Part shown: positions 1 through 5,276 of the stretch, piece after piece
Numbering within the stretch: the stretch's first letter is position 1
How the letters are laid out: every line of letters starts with the position of its first letter
Assembly (NCBI GenBank): GCA_022425565.1
Contig: JAKMFG010000116.1
Location: 1-5,643 of the forward strand
Length of the DNA: 5,643 nt
Reading direction: 5' to 3'
From: Alphaproteobacteria bacterium
Lineage (GTDB): Bacteria > Pseudomonadota > Alphaproteobacteria > Puniceispirillales > Puniceispirillaceae
Notes under the pieces: model-generated
Seen by the model: only the letters and a program-made list of their open reading frames with translations
The model's database searches: none
What the model was told of the DNA's origin: nothing
Position numbers and translations under genes: made by a program

Positions 1-570
1 CAGCTGTGCTTCCACCGATGGCGGCAGGTCTTCATCTGCAAAATCGATAAGTGCTTCCAGCTGGGCACCGAGACGAATCAGCGCCTCGCGCCATTCCATG
101 ACAGGTTTGTAGAGCGCTCCATCCAGCTGACGCCAGGCCTGAAGGCGCTGGCGGTCGGTCTCGGAATCAATCAGGTCGGCAAGCGCCTCTGTGCCAAGAA
201 GGTCGATCTTGCCATTTGCAAACATGCGGTGCGTGAACTCACCAGCAATCGCCGGCCGGAACCCTTGCGCATTGCCAAGAATGCGCAGCGCCGCTGCGGT
301 GACTGCCATCGATCCATGCGTATGGATTTCGACGACGTCCTCGCCTGTGCTGGACCGTGGGCCCGCCATTGCCAGAATCAGTGCTTCGTCCAACGGCATG
401 CGGGTCTCATCAAGAAGCCTGACTAGGTGAAACCGACCAGGTGACGGACAGGCCACCCCAAACAGGGACGGTGCCATATGCGCAGCAGGACCACTGACCC
501 GAATAACCGCAATGGCGGATCGTCCGGGCGGTGTCGCGAGAGCAAAGATGGTGTCCTGCTTCCCTGTCAT
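1..570 (-). CDS. mnmE: tRNA uridine-5-carboxymethylaminomethyl(34) modification GTPase MnmE (TrmE), N-terminal part
   Basis: This is the first 190 codons of MnmE; the rest lies beyond the left edge. MnmE works with MnmG (GidA) to install the aminomethyl or carboxymethylaminomethyl group on the wobble uridine of some tRNAs, using a folate one-carbon unit and GTP. The translation begins MTGKQDTIFALATPPGRSAIAVIRVSG, the typical N-terminus. It then shows the folate-binding domain (about residues 1-117) with STGEDVVEIHTHG (residues 74-86) and GEFTHRMFANGKIDL (about 120-134), followed by the start of the helical domain, ADLIDSETDRQ and LEALIDFADED. The GTPase domain and C-terminal Cys are not in view. 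The ATG at 568-570 has a strong Shine-Dalgarno, AGGGAG, 10 nt upstream (581-586), which fixes the start. The frame is open with no breaks. In related genomes mnmE sits directly next to rho; here ogt lies between them on the other strand, so mnmE needs its own promoter in 571-711. Confidence 0.97.
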   Translation of the reverse strand, partial: MTGKQDTIFALATPPGRSAIAVIRVSGPAAHMAPSLFGVACPSPGRFHLVRLLDETRMPLDEALILAMAGPRSSTGEDVVEIHTHGSMAVTAAALRILGNAQGFRPAIAGEFTHRMFANGKIDLLGTEALADLIDSETDRQRLQAWRQLDGALYKPVMEWREALIRLGAQLEALIDFADEDLPPSVEAQL

Positions 571-711
571 CGACAGGTGTCTCCCTTTTCATCATCAGGC
601 GGCTGAGGTACCGTTTCCGGTATAGCGGTTTTACAAACGCCGGTCTGCCGCTTCTTTACCTGTCATTTCCTGTCGGCAAGCTCAACCCGAATCAAACAGG
701 GGACGACCCGC
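571..711. promoter_or_regulatory. Divergent intergenic region between mnmE and ogt
   Basis: These 141 bp separate two divergently transcribed genes and must carry both start regions. Ribosome binding sites are clear at both ends: AGGGAG (581-586, minus) for mnmE and AGGGGA (698-703, plus) for ogt, the latter 8 nt before its ATG. A small perfect inverted repeat, TACCG-TTTC-CGGTA (609-622), lies near the mnmE side and could be an operator or a leader hairpin, but nothing identifies a binder. I could not find a convincing -35/-10 pair on either strand; TATAGC (621-626, plus) is only a loose -10 match. No small ORF, RNA gene or Ada-box pattern that I can defend is present. Confidence 0.45.
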
Positions 712-1212
712 ATGACGACCCATTTCCATGTCACCATCGATACGCAGCTCGGCTATATGCGGCCAGTCAGCGACGGCAAATTCCTGATCCGGCTCGACTG
801 GGACCAGTCGCCTTTTTCAGCGCCAGACAATCCAGATGATGTTTCACGTGAAACATCGGACCAGCTCATCGCCTATCTCGGCGGATCATTGAAGAATTTC
901 AGACTGCCGATCCGGGCTGAAGGGAGGTCTGCAACCGGTCAAGCATGGCTCGAGGCCATGTCAAGTATTCCATATGGAGTTGTCGTGACATATGCCGAGT
1001 TCGCTGCTGCTGCCGGCAAGCCGGGGGCACCGCGGGCTGCCGGAAGTGCGTGTTCGACAAATCCGATCCCGATCATATATCCTTGCCACCGCGTGGTCAG
1101 GGCAGGCGGTGCATTGGGTAATTATGGTGGAGGAAGCAGCCTCGATCCGAAACACCCCGCCAATCTTGCGCGAAAGCAGTCCCTGATCGATCTTGAACGG
1201 CGGTTTGCCTAG
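712..1212 (+). CDS. ogt: Methylated-DNA--[protein]-cysteine S-methyltransferase (O6-alkylguanine repair)
   Basis: This suicide repair protein moves the alkyl group from O6-alkylguanine (or O4-alkylthymine) in DNA to its own cysteine, in the cytoplasm. Its 166 residues match the usual length of a single-domain Ogt. The C-terminal catalytic domain (about residues 75-166) shows [13 protein letters not shown] (86-98), RAAG with the nucleotide-flipping Arg (about 108), the Asn-hinge motif NPIPII (117-122) and the active-site motif PCHRVV with nucleophile Cys125. GALGNYGGG (133-141) is the substrate-binding loop. Pro replaces the more usual Ile-Val-Pro context only slightly (IIYPCHR), so activity is expected. 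The ATG at 712 has AGGGGA 8 nt upstream. Codons 44-48 (VSRET) encode a perfect parS site in the poorly conserved linker between the N-terminal part and the catalytic domain. The gene is the only one in the window pointing toward the origin, and its TAG overlaps the TAG of rho tail to tail. It may be a later arrival in the mnmE-rho interval. Confidence 0.95.
   Translation: MTTHFHVTIDTQLGYMRPVSDGKFLIRLDWDQSPFSAPDNPDDVSRETSDQLIAYLGGSLKNFRLPIRAEGRSATGQAWLEAMSSIPYGVVVTYAEFAAAAGKPGAPRAAGSACSTNPIPIIYPCHRVVRAGGALGNYGGGSSLDPKHPANLARKQSLIDLERRFA
840..855. other. parS: parS centromere site (ParB-binding palindrome)
   Basis: The sequence TGTTTCACGTGAAACA is a perfect 16-bp palindrome identical to the bacterial chromosomal parS consensus, the DNA site where ParB loads and spreads for chromosome segregation and SMC loading. 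It lies inside ogt, from the last base of codon 43 through codon 48. A perfect match over 16 bases is not expected by chance in a window this size. Its distance from the DnaA boxes, about 3.3 kb, is normal for alphaproteobacterial parS sites. parA and parB are not in the window; in related genomes they follow gidA and gidB beyond mnmE, which would put them off the left edge. Confidence 0.93.
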
Positions 1213-2468
1213 CTGTTCATCTGGTCGAAGAAATCGTCGTTGCTCTTCGAATTCTTCAGCTTGTCGATCAGGAATTCCATCGCGTCGACCGGGCCCATCT
1301 GCATCAGGATGCGGCGCAGAACCCACATCTTGGCAAGCGTTCCCTTGTCCACGAGAAGCTCTTCCTTACGGGTTCCAGACCGGGTGATGTCAATCGCCGG
1401 GAATGTCCGCTTGTCAGACAGCTTGCGGTCCAGAATGACCTCACTGTTGCCGGTGCCCTTGAATTCTTCAAAGATCACCTCGTCCATCCGCGAACCAGTT
1501 TCGATCAGGGCGGTCGCGATGATGGTCAGCGACCCGCCTTCTTCGATGTTCCGCGCTGCGCCAAAGAAACGCTTGGGACGCTGCAGTGCATTGGCGTCAA
1601 CACCACCTGTCAGAACCTTGCCGGATGATGGCACCACGGTGTTATAGGCACGGGCAAGTCGTGTGATTGAGTCCAGAAGGATCACCACATCCCGCTTGTG
1701 CTCAACAAGTCTTTTGGCTTTTTCTATAACCATTTCAGTGACTTGAACGTGTCTTGCTGCTGGCTCGTCAAAGGTCGAGGAGATCACCTCTCCGCGAACC
1801 GAGCGCTGCATGTCCGTCACTTCCTCTGGCCGCTCGTCAATCAGGAGAACGATGAGATAGACCTCGGGATGATTTTCCGAGATGGCGTGCGCGATGCTCT
1901 GCAGCATCATCGTCTTGCCCGTGCGTGGCGGTGCCACGATCAGCCCACGCTGGCCCTTGCCCATCGGCGAGACCAGATCGATCACCCGCGGAGTATTGTC
2001 CTTCTTGTCCGGATCGAACGGAAGTTCGAGCGTCAGCTTCGACTCAGGATATAGCGGGGTGAGGTTATCAAAATTGATCCGGTGGCGGACCGCATTTGGT
2101 TCCTCGAAATTGATTGTCTCGACCTTGAGAAGCGCGAAATAACGCTCGCCGTCCTTCGGCGCGCGGATTTCTCCCTCGACCGTGTCACCGGTGCGCAGCC
2201 CAAACCGGCGGACCTGGCTTGGTGAGACATAAATATCGTCTGGCCCGGGCAGATAGTTCGATTCCGGCGCGCGCAGGAATCCAAAGCCGTCAGACAGCAC
2301 TTCGAGGACGCCACTTCCATAAATGGCGACGTCGTTATTGGCCAGCTGCTTGAGAATCGCAAACATCATGTCCTGCTTTCGCAGGGTGCTTGCGTTCTCG
2401 ACTTCGAGATCCTCGGCATATGCCAGGAGATCGGCAGGCGATTTCTGTTTCAGTTCCTGAAGATGCAT
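1209..2468 (-). CDS. rho: Transcription termination factor Rho
   Basis: Rho is a hexameric RNA-dependent ATPase/helicase that loads on unstructured C-rich nascent RNA and stops RNA polymerase. From the ATG at 2468 the protein has 419 residues, the same as E. coli Rho. Domains in order: N-terminal helical bundle (about 1-47, [20 protein letters not shown]), an OB-fold RNA-binding domain (about 48-120) with GFGFLR (61-66) and [15 protein letters not shown] (75-89), then the RecA-type motor. The Walker A is APPRTGKT (179-186), the catalytic glutamate is in LLIDERPEE (E212), Walker B is [10 protein letters not shown] (D266), the secondary-site Q-loop is [10 protein letters not shown] (286-295), and the arginine finger is in SGTRKEE (R367). 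An in-frame extension of 35 codons back to a TTG at 2573 has no Rho similarity and overlaps the likely promoter, so I reject it. The Shine-Dalgarno before 2468 is weak. The stop overlaps the ogt stop, leaving no room for an intergenic terminator. Confidence 0.98.
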   Translation of the reverse strand: MHLQELKQKSPADLLAYAEDLEVENASTLRKQDMMFAILKQLANNDVAIYGSGVLEVLSDGFGFLRAPESNYLPGPDDIYVSPSQVRRFGLRTGDTVEGEIRAPKDGERYFALLKVETINFEEPNAVRHRINFDNLTPLYPESKLTLELPFDPDKKDNTPRVIDLVSPMGKGQRGLIVAPPRTGKTMMLQSIAHAISENHPEVYLIVLLIDERPEEVTDMQRSVRGEVISSTFDEPAARHVQVTEMVIEKAKRLVEHKRDVVILLDSITRLARAYNTVVPSSGKVLTGGVDANALQRPKRFFGAARNIEEGGSLTIIATALIETGSRMDEVIFEEFKGTGNSEVILDRKLSDKRTFPAIDITRSGTRKEELLVDKGTLAKMWVLRRILMQMGPVDAMEFLIDKLKNSKSNDDFFDQMNS

Positions 2469-2612
2469 AGCTTTTGCACACTGGTTAGGGCGGGATACGT
2501 GGGGCTGAGCCCAGTACTGAATAACGTCCAGCGTCGGTGTTTCTATATGACAGAAATTCCACGTGGCCGTCAATTAGATTGTCACCGAGCGTGCTGCCGG
2601 CGAAAAACTCAA
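2469..2612 (-). promoter_or_regulatory. rho leader and candidate promoter between hemJ and rho
   Basis: These 144 bp lie between the hemJ stop and the rho ATG. On the minus strand TTGACG (2573-2568) followed after 18 bp by CATATA (2549-2544, running into TATAGA) resembles a sigma-70-type promoter with a very good -35 and a modest -10. It would give a leader of about 65-70 nt. The leader contains a short hairpin, GGGC-TCA-GCCC (about 2502-2512). The spacer of the promoter holds the palindrome CCACGTGG (2559-2566), which could be an operator, but I know of no assigned binder. No terminator with a T-run follows hemJ, so read-through from hemE-hemJ into rho is also likely. Rho is autoregulated through its leader in E. 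coli; whether that applies here is inference. Confidence 0.45.
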
Positions 2613-3047
2613 TCAGCTGAAGCTTGGTTTTACAACCGCCATAAACACAATGATCACCATCAGCACTGTCGGTACTTCGTTCCAGATCCTGTAGACGCGC
2701 GGTAGCCGGGGAGGCTCGTCATTCTCGAGCTTGCGGCGCATTTTTGAAAAGGCGCCATGACATCCCGCCATCAATAGCACACCCAGGATCTTCACATGCA
2801 TCCACGGCTCATAGAGAAGGCCCGGTGCCAGAACGATCATCCAGATACCAAACACAAAACTGGCAATCATTGCGGGATTCATGATCGCTTTCAGCAGCCG
2901 GCGCTCCATCACCTTGAAGGTTTCAGCGCGAACCGAACCGACGGTGGTTTCAGCGTGATAGACAAACAGCCGCGGCAGATAGAGAAGCCCGGCCATCCAG
3001 GACATCACGGAAATAAGGTGCAGCGCCTTTATGACGTCATAGCTCAT
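2613..3047 (-). CDS. hemJ: Protoporphyrinogen IX oxidase HemJ (UPF0093 family membrane protein)
   Basis: HemJ oxidises protoporphyrinogen IX to protoporphyrin IX in the inner membrane, the penultimate step of heme synthesis, replacing HemG or HemY in most alphaproteobacteria and cyanobacteria. The 144-residue product is the normal length and has four predicted membrane segments at about residues 5-27, 55-75, 84-101 and 122-139. Family motifs are KALHLISVMSWMAGLLYLPRLFVYH (7-31, in two blocks around the first helix), MNPAM (56-60) and WMHVKILGV (82-90). His10 and Lys86 correspond to the conserved His and Lys implicated in heme b binding in cyanobacterial HemJ. The ATG overlaps the hemE stop by ATGA and has AAGAGG (3057-3062) 9 nt upstream, inside the end of hemE. 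It is thus translationally coupled to hemE, which makes uroporphyrinogen's product three steps earlier. The ferrochelatase gene hemH, sometimes found in this cluster, is absent. Confidence 0.95.
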   Translation of the reverse strand: MSYDVIKALHLISVMSWMAGLLYLPRLFVYHAETTVGSVRAETFKVMERRLLKAIMNPAMIASFVFGIWMIVLAPGLLYEPWMHVKILGVLLMAGCHGAFSKMRRKLENDEPPRLPRVYRIWNEVPTVLMVIIVFMAVVKPSFS

Positions 3048-4075
3048 GAAACTTTGCCTCTTACCCGTGTCAGGAGATCATGGACATGATCGATCGGGGT
3101 TTGTGGTGTGATCCCATGTCCAAGGTTGAAGATATGTGGACGGCCATCCATGGCATCAAGTATTTCATCAATCGCCCGTGTCATCGCATCACCGCCAGAG
3201 ATTAGGCTTAACGGGTCAAGATTGCCTTGGAGTGTCAGATGTAATGGCAATGTCGCCGCTGCCCAGCGCATATCAACACCATGATCAATTCCGACAGCCT
3301 GAAGATCCGTCTCGTTGCAATATTCGACCAGGCCCTCACCGATACCTTTTGGAAATCCGATCAAAGGTGTGTGAATTCCGCGTTTTCTTAAAATGCCAAC
3401 GATCTGGTTGACTGGGTCAATCACGACTTTTTTACGCAGGTGGGCCGGCACCGCGCTTGCCCAGCTGTCAAACAGCATCAGCGCATCCGCTCCGGCTTCG
3501 GCCTGAAGCGTTAAAAAATCGGCCGTCGCATGGCTGATCAGGTCAAGAAGCCGGTCAAATCGAACGTCGTTCTCCCACATCCACTGCCGTGCCACGGCAA
3601 AGTCCCGGGATGATCCCCCTTCCAGCAAATATGTAATGATGGTCCAGGGAGCTCCAGCGAATCCAATCAATGCCTTGTTGGGTGCAAGGGCTGCTCGGCA
3701 GTTCGTGATCGCCGTCGCCACGGGTGCCAGCTTTAGTGCCATTTCGGCAATCATGACTTCTGTGATCTCGTCACCCGTTTCCATCTGGTCCAGTTTCGGG
3801 CCTTCGCCAGTGATAAATTTTACATTGCGGCCAAGAGCCCATGGCACCATCAGGATGTCTGAAAAAATAATCGCAGCATCAAATCCAAAGCGGTCAATTG
3901 GTTGCAGTGTGACTTCGACAGCCTTTTCGGGGTTCAGGCAGAAAGAAATGAAATCTGGTTCTGATGCGCGAACCGCTCTGTATTCCGCAAGATATCTGCC
4001 AGCCTGTCGCATGAGCCACAGAGGGCGCTCTTTGGATTGCTGGCCTGACAATGTCTTGAGGAAAAGGCTGGTCAT
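3044..4075 (-). CDS. hemE: Uroporphyrinogen III decarboxylase
   Basis: HemE removes the four acetate carboxyl groups of uroporphyrinogen III to give coproporphyrinogen III; it is a soluble TIM-barrel homodimer needing no cofactor. The 343 residues are the usual length. Signature 1, RPLWLMRQAGRYLAEYR (17-33), carries the substrate-binding arginines R23 and R27. The catalytic aspartate is in IIFSDILMVPWALG (D73 by my count). Signature 2, GFAGAPWTIITYLLEGGSS (138-156), follows, then FDSWA (202-206) and the C-terminal FNLGHGITPQTP (316-327) with the conserved His320. All key residues are present. The ATG at 4075 lies right at the family's N-terminus; the ribosome site is weak (CCGGATC). Transcription starts in or near the AT-rich tract of the adjacent origin, an arrangement known from Caulobacter where hemE promoters sit in the origin. 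It forms an operon with hemJ by a 4-bp overlap. Confidence 0.98.
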   Translation of the reverse strand: MTSLFLKTLSGQQSKERPLWLMRQAGRYLAEYRAVRASEPDFISFCLNPEKAVEVTLQPIDRFGFDAAIIFSDILMVPWALGRNVKFITGEGPKLDQMETGDEITEVMIAEMALKLAPVATAITNCRAALAPNKALIGFAGAPWTIITYLLEGGSSRDFAVARQWMWENDVRFDRLLDLISHATADFLTLQAEAGADALMLFDSWASAVPAHLRKKVVIDPVNQIVGILRKRGIHTPLIGFPKGIGEGLVEYCNETDLQAVGIDHGVDMRWAAATLPLHLTLQGNLDPLSLISGGDAMTRAIDEILDAMDGRPHIFNLGHGITPQTPIDHVHDLLTRVRGKVS

Positions 4076-4093
4076 GATCCGGTGTTTCGTCCC

Positions 4094-4118
4094 TTTAATA
4101 ATAATAGATTATTTATAA
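4094..4118. other. AT-rich tract, candidate DNA unwinding element and hemE promoter region
   Basis: Twenty-four of 25 bases are A or T, the most AT-rich stretch in the window, located about 48 bp from the first strong DnaA box. This is the expected place for initial strand opening. On the minus strand the same bases include TATAAA (4117-4112) and TATTAT (4106-4101), either of which could be a -10 element for hemE; TTCAAT (4128-4123) is a poor -35 for the latter with 16-bp spacing. The two roles may overlap, as they do in the Caulobacter origin. Confidence 0.55.
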
Positions 4119-4165
4119 GAGGATTGAAGATGAAGTAGGTCTGGTGGAAAACAGCTTTCGCAGGA

Positions 4166-4185
4166 TTGTCCACAGTTTATCCACA
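4166..4185 (+). other. DnaA box doublet in oriC
   Basis: TTGTCCACA (4166-4174, one mismatch) and TTATCCACA (4177-4185, perfect) lie in the same orientation, 11 bp start to start, about one helical turn. This spacing favours cooperative DnaA binding on one face of the DNA. They are the boxes closest to the AT-rich tract. Confidence 0.85.
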
Positions 4186-4234
4186 AAACCTGGTCCAATC
4201 TCAACTGGCTTTTCCGACGCAGGAAGCAAGCTGT

Positions 4235-4263
4235 AACGGGTTTCCCGCTATTCGCAACCCGTT
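4235..4263. repeat. 8-bp inverted repeat inside oriC
   Basis: AACGGGTT (4235-4242) and AACCCGTT (4256-4263) are perfect reverse complements separated by 13 bp, centred between the two DnaA box groups. A smaller overlapping palindrome, CGGG-TTT-CCCG (4237-4247), competes with it. There is no T-run on either side, so it does not look like a terminator; a protein binding site or an origin structural element is more plausible. Function unknown. Confidence 0.5.
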
Positions 4264-4273
4264 GTCTTGCAGA

Positions 4274-4297
4274 TTATCCACATGAGGATTATTCACC
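4274..4297 (+). other. Second DnaA box pair in oriC
   Basis: A perfect TTATCCACA (4274-4282) is followed by TTATTCACC (4289-4297, one mismatch at the last base), same strand, 15 bp start to start. A minus-strand near-match, TTATGCTCA (4305-4313), follows. The pair has the same orientation as the doublet about 100 bp to the left. Confidence 0.78.
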
Positions 4298-4416
4298 ATC
4301 TCAGTGAGCATAAGGTGCCGCTGGCGAGACAAGCACCAAAAACATCCCCAGTTCCCGATTTCGAATACACAGGAAAGCCACACCTTTGTCTTGTCGAAAA
4401 CAGGTTCTAAAAAACC

Positions 4417-4445
4417 GTGACATGAAATATCCAAACCCCTAATTT
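4417..4445 (+). promoter_or_regulatory. Candidate promoter of the PPDK regulator gene
   Basis: GTGACA (4417-4422) matches five of six -35 bases and is followed after exactly 17 bp by TAATTT (4440-4445), which keeps the three most conserved -10 positions (T1, A2, T6). Transcription would begin about 7 bp later, at or within a base or two of the ATG at 4452, implying a leaderless mRNA. This agrees with the absence of a ribosome binding site before that ATG. Confidence 0.4.
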
Positions 4446-4451
4446 TACCCG

Positions 4452-5276
4452 ATGACGGACGCACAGCTACATATCCATCTCGTGTCTGATTCGACAGGCG
4501 AGACTGTACATCAGATCGCGCGAGCCTGTGTTGCACAGTTTCCAAATGTCCGGACCACGGAACATGTCTGGACACTGGTTCGAAGCCTGAACCATGTCGA
4601 AGCGGTATTTGCGGGCGTCGAGCGCAATCCGGGTGTTCTTCTGATGAGTGTGGTCGACGCCGATCTGCGCGCCGAATTTGAGAAGCGCTGTACCGAGCGT
4701 CACATCCCACATGTGTCGGTTCTTGATCCCGTAGTTGATCTGTTGGGCTCGCTTCTCGGACAGCCTTCGCGAAACCGTCCCGGTGGTCAGAGAAAGCTCG
4801 ATTCAGCCTATTTCGAGAGAATGGCCGCTGTTGATTTCGCTGTTCGCCATGATGACGGCCTCAATATGGCTGAACTTCATGATGCCGATATTCTGCTCGT
4901 CGGAGTATCGCGCACATCGAAAACACCGACATCCATGTATCTCGCTCACCGCGGTTACAAAGTCGCCAATTATGCGCTTGTCCCCGGTGTGCCCTTTCCA
5001 ATGCAGTATGTCGACGGGCTGAAGCTCCTGATTGTCGGGCTGACAAATGATCCCAAACGTCTCAGCGTGGTCCGGAAAACACGTCAGATCGCGCAGTCGG
5101 ATGAGAAAAACACAAGCTATTCGGATATCGACATGATCACCGACGAGGTGCGTGACGCCCGCCGCCTGTTTGCACGCAACGGATGGCCGGTGATCGATGT
5201 CACCCGTCGGTCAATTGAAGAGACTGCCGCCGCGGTGATCCAGTTCTACACAAGTTCTCAGGAGTCACAGCAGTGA
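4452..5276 (+). CDS. Pyruvate, phosphate dikinase (or PEP synthase) regulatory protein, bifunctional kinase/phosphorylase (DUF299, RP001 homologue)
   Basis: Members of this family switch PPDK or PEP synthase off by ADP-dependent phosphorylation of an active-site threonine and on again by phosphate-dependent dephosphorylation, controlling pyruvate/PEP interconversion. The 274 residues are the typical length. HIHLVSDSTGETV (7-19) is the family N-terminus; FAVRHDDG (129-136) is a conserved block; the P-loop-like nucleotide site is GVSRTSKTPTS (151-161) after DILLVG. YKVANYALVPGVPFP (169-183) and GLTNDPKRL (196-204) are further conserved segments. The target (PPDK or PpsA) is not in the window; alphaproteobacteria usually have PPDK, so I give no gene symbol, although ppsR or ydiA is often used. 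The ATG at 4452 puts the first motif at the right place; there is no Shine-Dalgarno upstream. It is coupled to maf by a GTGA overlap. It begins at the edge of oriC and runs with replication. Confidence 0.95.
   Translation: MTDAQLHIHLVSDSTGETVHQIARACVAQFPNVRTTEHVWTLVRSLNHVEAVFAGVERNPGVLLMSVVDADLRAEFEKRCTERHIPHVSVLDPVVDLLGSLLGQPSRNRPGGQRKLDSAYFERMAAVDFAVRHDDGLNMAELHDADILLVGVSRTSKTPTSMYLAHRGYKVANYALVPGVPFPMQYVDGLKLLIVGLTNDPKRLSVVRKTRQIAQSDEKNTSYSDIDMITDEVRDARRLFARNGWPVIDVTRRSIEETAAAVIQFYTSSQESQQ
5260..5264 (+). promoter_or_regulatory. Ribosome binding site that fixes the GTG start of maf
   Basis: AGGAG (5260-5264) lies 8 nt before the GTG at 5273, within the last codons of the regulator gene. 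No ATG is available near the Maf N-terminus, so this site decides the start. Confidence 0.8.

Larger units (their letters stand above)
4076..4451. other. oriC: Probable chromosomal replication origin (oriC)
   Basis: This 376-bp non-coding region between divergent hemE and the RP001-type regulator gene is the place where the origin lies in Caulobacter and related alphaproteobacteria. It contains two perfect DnaA boxes TTATCCACA (4177-4185, 4274-4282), near-matches TTGTCCACA (4166-4174), TTATTCACC (4289-4297) and, on the minus strand, TTATGCTCA (4305-4313). Weaker two-mismatch sites are at 4143-4151 (minus) and 4363-4371. An AT-rich tract (4094-4118) adjoins hemE and can serve as the unwinding element. 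An 8-bp inverted repeat lies at 4235-4263. I see no CtrA-type TTAA-N7-TTAA motif and no GANTC methylation site. Reading frames crossing the region have no coding character. Both flanking gene sets run outward, as expected at an origin. Confidence 0.85.

Noticed and set aside
410..595. 61-codon minus-strand ORF starting upstream of mnmE
   Set aside because: It runs in another frame of the mnmE coding region, which has a full match to MnmE and its own strong ribosome site.
624..642. GGTTTTACAAACGCC near mnmE resembling GGTTTTACAACCGCC at the end of hemJ (about 2626-2640) as a dispersed repeat
   Set aside because: The two 15-mers differ by one base, but one is inside the hemJ coding end and the similarity does not extend; coincidence is likely.
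1225..1250. Inverted repeat TCGAAGA-N12-TCTTCGA just after the ogt stop as a terminator
   Set aside because: No T-run follows on either strand, the loop is large, and it lies in rho codons; it could stall polymerase but the case is weak.
1698..2054. Plus-strand ORFs opposite rho
   Set aside because: They are shadows of the conserved rho frame, with no ribosome sites or recognisable domains.
2556..2571. Second parS site around CACGTG upstream of rho
   Set aside because: Outside the 6-bp core only about two of ten flanking bases match parS.
2469..2573. N-terminal extension of Rho by 35 residues from a TTG start
   Set aside because: The extension has no Rho similarity, overlaps the likely promoter, and the ATG at 2468 gives exactly the family length and N-terminus.
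4095..4110. CtrA binding site starting at TTAA (4095-4098)
   Set aside because: The second half-site seven bases on reads AGAT rather than TTAA.
4201..4710. 169-codon minus-strand ORF across oriC and the regulator gene
   Set aside because: It is antisense to a well-supported gene and crosses the DnaA boxes; its translation is Arg/Ser/Cys-rich low-quality sequence with no recognisable motif.
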